DNA from: Pseudomonadota bacterium
Lineage (GTDB): Bacteria; Verrucomicrobiota; Verrucomicrobiia; Limisphaerales; SXTU01
Direction: 5' to 3'
Assembly: GCA_009922615.1 (NCBI GenBank)
Contig: RFVF01000022.1
Coordinates: 1-64,000, forward strand
Length of the DNA stretch: 64,000 nucleotides
In this document: positions 17,315 through 25,821 of the stretch, piece after piece
Position numbering within the stretch: position 1 is the stretch's first letter
Layout: the number at the start of each line of letters is the position of its first letter
The notes under the pieces: generated by a model
Seen by the model: the letters and a program-made list of their open reading frames with translations, nothing else
Databases searched by the model: none
Told to the model about the DNA's origin: nothing
Made by a program: the position numbers and the translations under genes

Positions 17315-18418
17315 TCAGTTCGCGCGGAGGTGCTGCTCGAACAGCTTGTAAGCCTGCTCCCGCATCGCGTCGGGGAAATCGTGATCGCAGTCGGGATGCT
17401 CGATGAGCAAGTTGCCCGGCTGGCCGTGGAGTTTGTAAATCTGCGACGCGGCGGCGACCACGCGATCCACGCTTTCCCACTTGAAATTCGAGTCCTTCAG
17501 CGGCGCGTTGATGAAGCACACGCGCGGCGCAAGCGCCCCGATCATTTCATGAAAGTCGAAGGGGATTTCCGCGAGGCGACCGTTGTAGCTGGCGAGCTTG
17601 AGCATGTAACGCGTCTGGCACCAGCCCTTCTCCGGCTCCCACACTTTTGGATTGCCGCCGTAATAATCGAGGTAGGAGTCGAGGCCGCAGCTCGACACGA
17701 TGACCTTGAGCCGCGAGTCGAAGACGCCAGTGTAAACGGAATTATGCCCACCGAGCGAGTGGCCGACAGTGCCGAAGCCCGCCTTCGCGTTAACAAACGG
17801 CAGCGACTCCAGCAAATCCAGCCCGCGGATGTTGTCCCAAACGGCCTTGAGCGTGCCGCTTTCCCAGCCGAGTGCCTTGAGGTCAGGCTGGTAGTTCGCC
17901 AGCAGCGGATACGACGGCGCGAGCGTGACGAAACCGCGCTCGGCTAGCTCGGCGGCGTATTGGCGATGCGGCTTGCCACCGAGGCCGACGACGACTTTGT
18001 GGCCGATGGTGTTGTCCGTCGGATGCGGGCAGAGAATGCCGGCAACCTTCTTCCCGTTCAACGCATCCTTTGGGATGAGCAAGTAAGCCGGCACACGTCC
18101 ACCGGGTTCGCTCTGATACGTGATGAACCGGCGCACGTAGCTGCCGCAATCCACTTCCTCCTCGACCTTCACGTCGAGCGCGCAGCGCTTCTCCGCGCCG
18201 GGCAGGCGGCCCATTACGAGCTCCATGCCGCGCACGATTTCCGCGCGGCGCCGCTGCCAGTCGGCCGGCGATTTCACGGGGCGCACGCTGCCGATCGTGT
18301 CGCGATAAACGAGGAGGTTCGTGCGCTCCAAGCGCGGCGTTCCGGCGGACGGGAGGTTCTCAGCAGCGGTGAGCGCGAGCGGAAGCGCGGCGAGGAGGGT
18401 GGCCAATGTGCGGGTCAT
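17315..18418 (-). CDS. Exported alpha/beta hydrolase, acetyl-xylan-esterase/dienelactone-hydrolase-like
   Basis: 367 residues with a signal peptide (MTRTLATLLAALPLALTAAE). The hydrolase fold shows VAGILCPHPTDN near the oxyanion region, the nucleophile elbow GHSLGGHNS, and a C-terminal HPDCDHDFP where Asp/His complete the triad. PVC genomes carry many such esterases beside polysaccharide-degrading genes; the physiological ester is unknown. It converges on the Ig-like gene with only 2 bp between stops. Confidence 0.8.
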   Translation of the reverse strand: MTRTLATLLAALPLALTAAENLPSAGTPRLERTNLLVYRDTIGSVRPVKSPADWQRRRAEIVRGMELVMGRLPGAEKRCALDVKVEEEVDCGSYVRRFITYQSEPGGRVPAYLLIPKDALNGKKVAGILCPHPTDNTIGHKVVVGLGGKPHRQYAAELAERGFVTLAPSYPLLANYQPDLKALGWESGTLKAVWDNIRGLDLLESLPFVNAKAGFGTVGHSLGGHNSVYTGVFDSRLKVIVSSCGLDSYLDYYGGNPKVWEPEKGWCQTRYMLKLASYNGRLAEIPFDFHEMIGALAPRVCFINAPLKDSNFKWESVDRVVAAASQIYKLHGQPGNLLIEHPDCDHDFPDAMREQAYKLFEQHLRAN

Positions 18419-18472
18419 GCGCTTGGTTGTAGCCGCGTCGGACTGGCGGGGGAAGCGGTTTTCCTCCGCGCG

Positions 18473-19123
18473 TCACGGTCCCGCAGCCGCCGCCTTGTAG
18501 AAGATCTGGGCCAAGTTGGTGTTGATGACGCTTTCGACGTGGCCGTCGGTGAAGAGGATGTTGCCGTAGAGGTCGTGGCGGTTGGTGCTCCAGACGGGGC
18601 GGTAGCCAATGGGCGAGGCGGCAGACTGCTGCAGGCTGATGTGGTTGTCGCCGGAGATGAGGGTGTTGTGGTTGGCGCGCTTGGGCCGCACGCTGGTGAA
18701 GTAGCTCACAGTGTTGCTCTTCACGAGGGAGAAGCTGGTGAGCGGGGCTTTGGCGCGATCCGTGGGGCAAGTGAGGATTTTGGCGCTGCCGAGCGAGTTG
18801 GAAGCGAGCAGGAACGGCCGCACGTCGTTGGCGATGACGCCGCCGGAGGCAATGGAGCCCGGGAGGAACGGCAACATCCCACCTTGCGCCAATGGAACCT
18901 GCTGCGGGAAGCTGCCATCGTGGGATTCGGCCCAACTGATCAGGCCGACTCCCACGCCTCGCATGTTGTTGGTGCAAAAGATTTGGAGGCCCTTGACCTT
19001 GGCCTTCATGATGGCTGGCAGGAGCAGCGCCACCAGGATGCCGATGATGAGCGTGGCCACCATCGTCTCCACTAGGGTGAAGGCGAGCAGGCGGCGGCCC
19101 AGCAAGGACGGCGAGGTCTTCAA
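18473..19123 (-). CDS. Prepilin-type N-terminal cleavage/methylation domain protein (H-X9-DG type)
   Basis: 216 residues with a class III prepilin leader: basic residues 10-11, then LLA|FTLVETMVATLIIGILVA, with Glu at +5 of the mature protein. Position -1 is Ala rather than the usual Gly. The C-terminal tail has HDLYGNILFTDGHVE, the H-X9-DG motif of the DUF1559-like pseudopilins of PVC bacteria. It should be cleaved by PilD and assembled into, or associated with, a type II secretion/type IV pilus system such as the secretin operon at 56.8-61.6 kb. The likely start is a TTG at 19123. Downstream is the esterase gene. Confidence 0.85.
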   Translation of the reverse strand: MKTSPSLLGRRLLAFTLVETMVATLIIGILVALLLPAIMKAKVKGLQIFCTNNMRGVGVGLISWAESHDGSFPQQVPLAQGGMLPFLPGSIASGGVIANDVRPFLLASNSLGSAKILTCPTDRAKAPLTSFSLVKSNTVSYFTSVRPKRANHNTLISGDNHISLQQSAASPIGYRPVWSTNRHDLYGNILFTDGHVESVINTNLAQIFYKAAAAGP

Positions 19124-19427
19124 GGTGAGGCAAGGAAACGCCGCGCCCCGGCCGTCGTCAAGCGTTCCCGTGGGAAGGAAAGGTAAACGCCCCCCGATGG
19201 AATTGCCGGATCCGAACCACGAAAAACCCCTTGCCAGCTCGCCCGCACCCGCTACTGTCCGCCCCGCCTGAGCGCCGTGAGTGCGGTGTTCGTTGAGGCT
19301 GAGAAACGTCGGTCAACAAAGCAACCTAACCTTCAACCTCCGTTGCCCTGCAACGTCGGTCGTTAGGCAATGGAGTCCCCGCCGGGCCAACCGCCCGCGT
19401 CGCCTCCCGCAGTTACACACACGCAGT
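19124..19427. other. 304-bp intergenic leader upstream of rpsA
   Basis: This holds the prepilin gene's upstream region and the rpsA leader. Visible items are a candidate -35/-10 pair at 19231-19258, a 10-bp direct repeat AACGTCGGTC (19305-19314 and 19352-19361), and a possible small stem between CCTAAC (19325-19330) and GTTAGG (19362-19367). No small gene is convincing. Confidence 0.5.
19231..19258 (+). promoter_or_regulatory. Candidate rpsA promoter
   Basis: TTGCCA (19231-19236), a 16-nt spacer and TACTGT (19253-19258). This would give a leader of about 160 nt before the ATG at 19428. TTGCCA matches the -35 seen before other genes in the window. Confidence 0.4.
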
Positions 19428-21092
19428 ATGCTAACCATGGAAGAAGCCATGCGCGCGAGCACGAAACGCTTCGCCGCAGGTGAAATTGTCAAGGGAATCA
19501 TCCTCGAAGTCCGCAACAAAGAAGTCCTCGTTGATATCGGATACAAGTCCGAAGGCGTCGTCTCCCGCGGCGAATTCCTCGATCCCGAGGCCATCAAGGT
19601 CGGGGACGAAATCGACGTCCTCATCGAGAAGCTCGAAGATAAGGAGGGCATGGTAATCCTCTCCCACGAGCAGGCCGAGTTCCGCAAGAACTGGGACCGC
19701 ATCAAGACCATCTGCCAGGAGGGCGGCACCATCGCCGGCAAGGTCAAGGCCGTGGTCAAGGGCGGCCTCATCGTCAACATCGGCGTCGAGGCGTTCCTGC
19801 CCGCGTCCCAAATCGACATCATCCCGCCCAAGAACGTCGCCGTCATGGTCGGCAACATGTATGACTTCAAGGTCGTCAAGATCAACGAGGACCGCCGCAA
19901 CATCGTCCTCTCCCGCCGCGAGCTGATCGAGGCCGAACGCGCCGACCGCCGCGCCAAGCTCTTCTCCGAGATGACGCCGGGCGACATCCGCAAGGGCACG
20001 GTCAAGAACCTCACCGACTTCGGTGCGTTCATCGACCTCAACGGCCTCGACGGCCTGCTGCACATCACCGACATGAGCTGGGGCCGCATCGGGCACCCGA
20101 GCGAGATCCTCAAGGTCGGCCAGGAAATCGACGTGGTCGTGCTCGACGTGAACAAGGAAAAGGAACGCGTCAGCCTCGGCCTCAAGCAGAAGCTCCAGAA
20201 TCCGTGGGAAGCCATCGAGAGCAAGTTCCCGGTCGGCACCAAGGTCAAGGGCAAGGTCGTCAACCTCGTCGCCTACGGCGCCTTCATCGAACTCGAACCC
20301 GGCGTCGAAGGCCTCGTCCACGTCACCGAACTATCCTGGACCAAGCGCATCGCCAAGCCTTCCGACGTGCTCAAGCCCGGCCAGGAAGTCGAAGCCGTTG
20401 TGCTCGGCATCAACCGCGAGGAGCAGAAAATCTCCCTCGGCATCCGCCAGCTCGAATCCAACCCGTGGGAAGCCGCGCAGGCCAAGTATCCTCCCGGCAC
20501 CAAAATCAAGGGCAAGGTCCGCAACCTCACCAGCTACGGTGCGTTCGTGGAACTCGAAGAGGGTCTCGACGGCATGGTGCACGTGTCCGACATCTCCTGG
20601 ACCCGCAAGATCAACCACCCGTCCGAAGTCTTCCAAAAGGGCGACGAAGTCGAGGCGGTCGTGCTCGAAATCGACAAGGCCAACCAGCGCATCTCGCTGG
20701 GCATGAAGCAGCTCGGCACCGATCCGTGGTCCAGCATCGACCAATTCTACAAGGTCGGCGACCTCGTCACCGGCAAGGTCACCAAGCTCGCGAGCTTCGG
20801 CGCCTTCGTCGGCCTGGCGCATGACATCGACGGCCTGGTGCACATCAGCCAGATCAGCGAAGACCGCGTGGACAAGATCAAGAACGTGCTCAACGTCGGC
20901 CAAGACGTAACGGCCCGCGTCATCAAGATCGACCGCAGCGAACGCCGCATCGGCCTCTCCGTCAAGGCGGCGAACTACAACGCCGAACAGCTCAAGGAAG
21001 AGCAGAAGATCCTCGACGCGCTCAAGCCCGGCGAAGACCTCGTCGCGCTCCAGCACGCTTTCGACGCGGCCGACGAATCCCGCGATCGCTAG
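19428..21092 (+). CDS. rpsA: 30S ribosomal protein S1
   Basis: 554 residues containing six S1 RNA-binding repeats, at about 17-82, 100-165, 185-255, 270-340, 357-427 and 444-512. The later ones share the G.V..L...GAF..L..G..GL.H..... pattern. The first two are divergent, as expected for the ribosome-docking repeats of S1. It unfolds and delivers mRNA to the 30S subunit. The start is MLTMEEAM at 19428; the frame is open back to 19281 but that part lacks family similarity. A strong terminator follows, so it is probably monocistronic. Confidence 0.95.
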   Translation: MLTMEEAMRASTKRFAAGEIVKGIILEVRNKEVLVDIGYKSEGVVSRGEFLDPEAIKVGDEIDVLIEKLEDKEGMVILSHEQAEFRKNWDRIKTICQEGGTIAGKVKAVVKGGLIVNIGVEAFLPASQIDIIPPKNVAVMVGNMYDFKVVKINEDRRNIVLSRRELIEAERADRRAKLFSEMTPGDIRKGTVKNLTDFGAFIDLNGLDGLLHITDMSWGRIGHPSEILKVGQEIDVVVLDVNKEKERVSLGLKQKLQNPWEAIESKFPVGTKVKGKVVNLVAYGAFIELEPGVEGLVHVTELSWTKRIAKPSDVLKPGQEVEAVVLGINREEQKISLGIRQLESNPWEAAQAKYPPGTKIKGKVRNLTSYGAFVELEEGLDGMVHVSDISWTRKINHPSEVFQKGDEVEAVVLEIDKANQRISLGMKQLGTDPWSSIDQFYKVGDLVTGKVTKLASFGAFVGLAHDIDGLVHISQISEDRVDKIKNVLNVGQDVTARVIKIDRSERRIGLSVKAANYNAEQLKEEQKILDALKPGEDLVALQHAFDAADESRDR

Positions 21093-21120
21093 GCGTAATC
21101 CCAGCGCAGTCCGTTTCACC

Positions 21121-21155
21121 CCGGCAGGCCAGCAATGGCCTGCCGGTTTTGTTTT
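21121..21155 (+). terminator. Rho-independent terminator of rpsA
   Basis: A perfect 10-bp stem (CCGGCAGGCC with GGCCTGCCGG) around AGCAAT, followed by TTTTGTTTT. It begins 29 bp after the rpsA stop. Confidence 0.93.
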
Positions 21156-21290
21156 GTGAACGGCCGGCGACGCGGGTCGCAGTGAAAAAACGAGGAAACT
21201 TTGGGGGAACGGAACCGGCCGGCTCGTGACCGAACCAGAGAGTGGCGCAAGCGGCGATGCGCCAGAGCGCAGGCCGCCCGAGAGCTGAGG

Positions 21291-21365
21291 TGGTGGACGC
21301 TGCAGGTTTCGAACCTGCGACCCCATCCGTGTGAAGGATGTGCTCTACCACTGAGCTAAGCGTCC
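21291..21365 (-). tRNA. tRNA-Val (anticodon CAC)
   Basis: Read on the minus strand, the 75-nt gene folds into a full cloverleaf. Acceptor GGACGCT pairs with AGCGTCC, the D-arm is GCTC/GAGC, and the anticodon stem CATCC/GGATG encloses the loop TTCACAC (anticodon CAC, reading GUG). The T-arm is GCAGG-TTCGAAC-CTGC. Discriminator A and CCA are encoded. Confidence 0.95.
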
Positions 21366-21494
21366 GTCGCTCACCAAAAGACCTGCATTCTGGTGCTTTT
21401 AATGGTCTTTCCGCGAACTTCGCGGCCCTCACAATGACTTCAACGCCCACGCCATCGCAAGCATAAAAGCCGCAAAACCACGCCAACTGTGCCG

Positions 21495-21523
21495 TTGCCA
21501 TGCCGTCTGCACCTCGCTACCAT
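21495..21523 (+). promoter_or_regulatory. Promoter of the Sel1 lipoprotein gene, near-leaderless
   Basis: TTGCCA (21495-21500), a 17-nt spacer and TACCAT (21518-21523), with the ATG 8 nt later at 21532. The -10 to ATG distance leaves at most one or two transcribed bases before the start codon. Confidence 0.55.
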
Positions 21524-21531
21524 TCCGCGCC

Positions 21532-21804
21532 ATGAAAAACGTTCAGAACGCCCTCGCCCGTGTTTCGCTCATGCTCGCGCTCGCTTCGGGTGCGCTGTTC
21601 TTTGCCGGCTGTGAGACACCCTCCGGCGGCAAGGCTCCCGCCTCCAACAACGTCGAAGACCTGAAGAAGGCCGCCAACGCCGGCGACGCGGATGCCGCGC
21701 TCAAGCTCGGTGATATCTACCTGCACGGTCGCGGCGTGCCAAAGAACAATGTCGAAGCCGAGACTTGGTATAAGAAGGCGGCCGAGCTGTTCCAAAAGAA
21801 GTAA
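21532..21804 (+). CDS. Small Sel1-repeat lipoprotein
   Basis: 90 residues. The leader MKNVQNALARVSLMLALASG ends in the lipobox FAGC, so the protein should be acylated at that Cys and anchored in a membrane. The mature part carries one Sel1-like repeat (AANAGDADAALKLGDIYLHG...VEAETWYKKAAELF), a TPR-like helix pair used for protein contacts. It is followed after about 85 bp by a DnaJ-like gene in the same direction. Function unknown. Confidence 0.8.
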   Translation: MKNVQNALARVSLMLALASGALFFAGCETPSGGKAPASNNVEDLKKAANAGDADAALKLGDIYLHGRGVPKNNVEAETWYKKAAELFQKK

Positions 21805-21888
21805 CCGGACTTGCGGCTTCGCCCGCCGGACACTTCACACCAGTCCGACGGAACCGAGTCGCCCACGCCGGGTGTGGCAGAGCCAGCG

Positions 21889-22629
21889 ATGCAACGCGCC
21901 CACCCCGATCACTACGCCATCTTGGGGCTGGATCGTCGCTGCACGGACGACCAGATCCGCACCGCCTTCCGCGTGCTGGTCCGGCAGTGTCACCCCGACC
22001 TGAATCCCGACGCCCCGGCCGCCGTTGCGCGCACACAGCAGCTCAACGCCGCTTACGCCATCCTCAGCGATCCCGAGCACCGACGGGCTTACGATCAAGA
22101 ACTCGCCACAGCACAAAATCCGGCCAAGAGCTTGCGCACGGGTCGGGTTGAGCGCAACGCGACCGAGGAAGTTCACCTGCGCATTGAGGAGTTTCTCCGC
22201 GGCACCACGCTGGAAGTGCGCGTCAACGATCCCGCCAATGCCAGCGGCTCGGAGACTTATCCACTCGTCATCCCACCCGGCACCGCACCGGGCACACGCT
22301 TCCGCGTGGCGCGCACGGAGCCGTTCTCGGGTGGATTCGTCATCGTGAAGACCCGCGTGCGGCCGGACTTTCGCTTCAAAGCGCGCGGCTCCGATTTACG
22401 CTGCGACTTGACATTGAAACCCGAACGCGCGGCTCAAGGCGGCACTGAAATGATCCGCAGTGCCACCGGCACGATGCTGACCTTGCGCATCCCGCGCGGC
22501 ATCGCACGAGGCGAAATCATCCGCCTGTCTGGCGAAGGCTTGCCAAAGCCCCGCGGCGGTCGCGGTGACCTACTCGTTCGAATCACCTACCGGGTCCAAG
22601 TTCGCATCTCCCGGCCTTCCGTCCGGTGA
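21889..22629 (+). CDS. DnaJ/CbpA-like co-chaperone
   Basis: 246 residues from the ATG at 21889. An N-terminal J domain (HYAILGLDRRCTDDQIRTAF) contains the HPD tripeptide in QCHPDLNPD, needed to stimulate DnaK ATPase. The C-terminal substrate-binding part (about 95-245) includes VIPPGTAPGTRFRV and TLRIPRGIARGEIIRLSGEG, where GEG.P is the DnaJ_C signature. There is no zinc-finger domain and no clear Gly/Phe linker, so it is CbpA-like rather than DnaJ itself. Possibly co-transcribed with the Sel1 lipoprotein gene upstream. Confidence 0.87.
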   Translation: MQRAHPDHYAILGLDRRCTDDQIRTAFRVLVRQCHPDLNPDAPAAVARTQQLNAAYAILSDPEHRRAYDQELATAQNPAKSLRTGRVERNATEEVHLRIEEFLRGTTLEVRVNDPANASGSETYPLVIPPGTAPGTRFRVARTEPFSGGFVIVKTRVRPDFRFKARGSDLRCDLTLKPERAAQGGTEMIRSATGTMLTLRIPRGIARGEIIRLSGEGLPKPRGGRGDLLVRITYRVQVRISRPSVR

Positions 22630-22647
22630 ACGAGCGAACACCTTTCA

Positions 22648-23085
22648 CTATTTGTTGAGCAACTCCACCCGCGCCTTCTTCAGCGCCTCTTCCAGCGCCT
22701 CGCGCTTCGTCCGCGTCGCGTCGATCCACGCGATGACGGCGCTAGGCGTGACGCTCACGGTGGCGCGCTCCACGCCATCCACCTTGGCGACGGCTTGATA
22801 AGCGGCGTAGCGGCAGGCCTTGCAATCCAACACGCCGATGGGGATTTCCACTTTGGTCAGCTTGTCCGCCGGCACGGTGGACGGCGCGGTGACAGTAAAC
22901 GTGTTCTTGGACGCCTGGCCGATTAGGCTGCTGACACGCTCGGTGATTTTCTCCGGTGCGGGCGGCTGCTTGGGCTTCGCGGTGGGGAAGAGCTTTTCCA
23001 ACTCGTAGCGCAGCGTGACCTCGGCCTTCGCGGCATCGAGGCTGACGAGCGCCACGTCCGGCACGGCTTTCAACACCTCGCGCAA
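22648..23085 (-). CDS. HMA-like (heavy-metal-associated fold) exported protein with damaged 5' end
   Basis: The C-terminal half (KVEIPIGVLDCKACRYAAYQ...VDGVERATVSVTPSAVIAWID) has the beta-alpha-beta spacing and a CxxC motif of HMA metal-binding domains. The coordinates give the shortest frame, from a TTG at 23085. Upstream in the same frame, from about 23208, there is a convincing signal peptide (SRRFASVLCAFFLTLPLLHA) followed by EEQTGTYRLIGLSSPERE. No ATG, GTG or TTG precedes it before the in-frame stop near 23290. The gene therefore seems to have lost its start codon at the junction with the DUF1592 cytochrome gene. It might be a pseudogene. Confidence 0.6.
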   Translation of the reverse strand: MREVLKAVPDVALVSLDAAKAEVTLRYELEKLFPTAKPKQPPAPEKITERVSSLIGQASKNTFTVTAPSTVPADKLTKVEIPIGVLDCKACRYAAYQAVAKVDGVERATVSVTPSAVIAWIDATRTKREALEEALKKARVELLNK

Positions 23086-23108
23086 ATCCGCCTCGCGCTC
23101 CGGCGAGC

Positions 23109-25715
23109 TCAGGCCAATGAGCCGGTAAGTGCCCGTCTGCTCCTCGGCGTGGAGAAGCGGAAGCGTGAGGAAAAATGCGCAGAGGACGCTGGCGAAGCGG
23201 CGGGAAAGAACCGGCGGGCGTAGATGGCGAGTTGTTGCGCGAGATTTTTCAAAAGCTTCTCCGCATCGGCGGCGGCGAGTTTTTGAAACTCACGGATGTC
23301 GGCAAACTTCCGCTCGTCCGGCAGGGCGCCACTGGCGTCTACGGGCGGGCCGAGCTTGAAGCTGATGCCAATGAACGGGTCAATCACACCGCGCGGTGCG
23401 GGGTCGCCCTCGCCGATGGAGCGGTAGCGCGTGCGGTAGCCGCCGATGACATCGAAGCTCTCCAGCGCAAAGCCCGGCGGGTCAATCTTCGCGTGGCAAC
23501 TTGCGCACGCGGCATTGTTGCGATGCTTGTCGAGCAGTTCGCGGATGGTCGTCGCGCCGCGCACATCCGGCTCCACGGCGGCGACGTTCGCGGGCGGCGG
23601 CTCGGGCGGCTGGCCGAAGAGGCGGTCCATCACGAACGCCCCGCGCGGCACGGGCGAAGTCGTCGTGCCGTTCGCGGTGATTTTCAGGATGGACGCCTGC
23701 GTGAGGAAGCCGCCGCGCGGACAGTCCGCTGGCAACGGCACGCGGCGAATCGGCGCGCCGGTCACGCCCGCGATGCCGTAGTGCTTCGCGAGCTTCTCGT
23801 TCACCATCACGAAGTCCGACTTCACCAGATGCGTCGCGTCGAGGTTCTGTTCCAGCAATTCGCGGAAGTAGGCGCGCGTCTCGGCGACCATAGAGTCCTG
23901 CAAATACGGGCTGAACTCCGGGTAAAGCTTCTTGTCCGCGTCGTTCGCGGCGATGGCGCGCAGCTTGAGCCACTGGCCGAGGAAGTCCTCGACGAAGCGC
24001 TCGGACTTCTTGTCCTTCAACAGTCGCTCCACTTCGCCGCGAAGCGTTTTCGCGTCGCGCAGCTTGCCGGCGGCGGCGAGGTCCGTGAGCCGCGCATCGG
24101 GCAGGGAGTTCCAGAGGAAGTAGGACAGGCGGTTCGCGATGGCGAAGTCGTCGAGCTTCGTCACCGGCTCGACGTGGTAGAGAAAATCCGGCGAGCACAG
24201 CGTCGCGCGATACGCCCAGCGCATCGCGGCCTCGAAGCAATCGCCCGCCTTCAACCGCTCCTCGACCTTCGCGACGTAGCTCTGCCGCACGTCCGCCGCG
24301 ACGGGCCGGCGGAAGGCGCGCGGCAGGAAGCTCGCAAGCAGCTTGTCCGCGTCAGCCAGCGGATTCTCGCTGCGCACGGTCCAGAGCGACTTCTCCGGCT
24401 CGGGCTTGTTCTTGCCAAGATGCAGCCAGGTTTTCTCCCAGTTCTTGCGCGCGGGAGCCTTCTCGTTCGGCCGGTCCTTCGCGATGAATTCCGCCAGCGG
24501 CAGCTCTCCGAAGAGCAGCCGGTGCGAGCGCGGCGGCCACACGTCGTGGAGCGGGCCTTCGACCTCCATCCAATCCACCGCGATGGCCGGGCCGGTGAAC
24601 GCCATCGCGTGGCCCTTGCGCGAATAGTTCGCCACGGGCGCGAGCGACGCGACATCGAAGCCCATGATTTCGTTGTGGTTCAGCCACACCTCGAACCCGT
24701 GCTCGGCGGGCGCGAGCGACGGCGCGTTGTAATAACCGACCGTGTAGTTCGGATGCTGCCCGCCGCGTCCGTCGCCGACGAGTTGCACCACCGCGAGCCG
24801 CGCCGCCTCGGTGCCGCGCGAGGGAAGCACTTTTCCCTTGTCCCACTGGAACGACCACAGTGACGTGCGCACGCGGTAACGGCCCGGATAAATCGTCGTG
24901 TGGCCGCGGAAGTAATAATTCACCGACTCGTCCTCGCGCCGGAACACGCCGACGGAACTGTCCGTCTCGTAACTGCCGAGCCGCTCGTGCGCGCCCTGGT
25001 CAATGTGCTTGTAATCGCCCGCCGGCGGATACGCGGGGTCGGACTGCTGATTGCGGAGCAACACCACGTCGCCCTGCATCGAGAGATAGGGTGCGGACCC
25101 GCCGCGGTCGAGGAGCGAGAGCCGTGTCTTGAGCGACGTCGGGGCCTGCGGACGCGTGGCGATGGCGTGATCGAGCGTCTGCTCGGCGGCCTCGACATAC
25201 TTGGCAAGGTTCACGTGCGAGATGTCGAGCGCGTCGCTGTTCTTGTCGAAGCCGTGCGCCGAGCCGTCCGCGGGCAGGTTGCCTTGCAACGCGATCCCCG
25301 GCAGGTCGAACAAGTCGCGGATGGTGTTCTCATATTCCGCCCGCGTGAGCCGTCGCAGCCCCGTGCGCCCCACGCCCGCGAGCTTCGCCTGCTCCGCCGC
25401 GAGCAGCGAATCGCGCACTGCCTTCACTACCGCCGCCGTGTCCTTCACCGGCGGACGTGCCGCCTTCTTCGGCGGCATCTCGCCCGCCGCGATGCGGTCA
25501 TGCACCTTCACCCAGCGCGCGAAGTTCTCGGTGTCTGCAAAGTCTGCCTTGAGCGCGGCCAGGTCAAGGTTGCCCTTCTTGGTGTCCTTGTCGTGGCACT
25601 CCGTGCAGTGCTTGGCAAAAAACGAAGCGGGCGTGCTTTCCACCGCCGAAGCGACGGCGCAAACCGAAACCGCAGACAGGAAAATCCATACCCGGCGGGA
25701 GAATATGCTTGTCAT
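23109..25715 (-). CDS. DUF1592-family planctomycete-type cytochrome (DUF1587/1595/1592/1588), C-terminus altered
   Basis: About 868 residues from MTSIFSRRVWIFLSAVSVCA, a signal peptide. The N-terminal haem domain has HCTECHDKDTKKGNLDL (CxxCH). DUF1587 is marked by RRLTRAEYENTIRDLFDLPG, DUF1595/1592 by SYFLWNSLPDARLTDLAAAG, DUF1588 by CASCHAKIDPPGFALESFD (a second CxxCH), and DUF1585 begins at KLLKNLAQQLAIYA. After that a TG[AR]..... continuation of about 60 residues is expected; instead the frame reads ARRFFPAASP and ends, overlapping the HMA gene's leader. The usual DUF1552 partner gene is also absent. Role: extracytoplasmic redox enzyme of unknown substrate. Start at ATG 25715 rather than the frame opening at 25796. 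Confidence 0.82.
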   Translation of the reverse strand: MTSIFSRRVWIFLSAVSVCAVASAVESTPASFFAKHCTECHDKDTKKGNLDLAALKADFADTENFARWVKVHDRIAAGEMPPKKAARPPVKDTAAVVKAVRDSLLAAEQAKLAGVGRTGLRRLTRAEYENTIRDLFDLPGIALQGNLPADGSAHGFDKNSDALDISHVNLAKYVEAAEQTLDHAIATRPQAPTSLKTRLSLLDRGGSAPYLSMQGDVVLLRNQQSDPAYPPAGDYKHIDQGAHERLGSYETDSSVGVFRREDESVNYYFRGHTTIYPGRYRVRTSLWSFQWDKGKVLPSRGTEAARLAVVQLVGDGRGGQHPNYTVGYYNAPSLAPAEHGFEVWLNHNEIMGFDVASLAPVANYSRKGHAMAFTGPAIAVDWMEVEGPLHDVWPPRSHRLLFGELPLAEFIAKDRPNEKAPARKNWEKTWLHLGKNKPEPEKSLWTVRSENPLADADKLLASFLPRAFRRPVAADVRQSYVAKVEERLKAGDCFEAAMRWAYRATLCSPDFLYHVEPVTKLDDFAIANRLSYFLWNSLPDARLTDLAAAGKLRDAKTLRGEVERLLKDKKSERFVEDFLGQWLKLRAIAANDADKKLYPEFSPYLQDSMVAETRAYFRELLEQNLDATHLVKSDFVMVNEKLAKHYGIAGVTGAPIRRVPLPADCPRGGFLTQASILKITANGTTTSPVPRGAFVMDRLFGQPPEPPPANVAAVEPDVRGATTIRELLDKHRNNAACASCHAKIDPPGFALESFDVIGGYRTRYRSIGEGDPAPRGVIDPFIGISFKLGPPVDASGALPDERKFADIREFQKLAAADAEKLLKNLAQQLAIYARRFFPAASPASSAHFSSRFRFSTPRSRRALTGSLA

Positions 25716-25821
25716 CAGAAGCCGTTGGTAAAACCAATGCACCGGTTTTGGACGTGATCGAAAGCAAACGCCTGCAAACAATCTCCAACAGGCCAACTAC
25801 CCGGGCGCTGAGACCAACCAG

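Noticed and set aside
20331-21326. Minus-strand frame opposite rpsA, rich in Asp, Val and Leu
   Set aside because: Shadow of the repeated S1 domains; the periodicity mirrors the S1 repeats.
21186-21366. Poly-T and GGCGCA/TGCGCC stem as terminator of tRNA-Val on the minus strand
   Set aside because: The stem and T-run are about 40 bp apart and do not form a standard intrinsic terminator.
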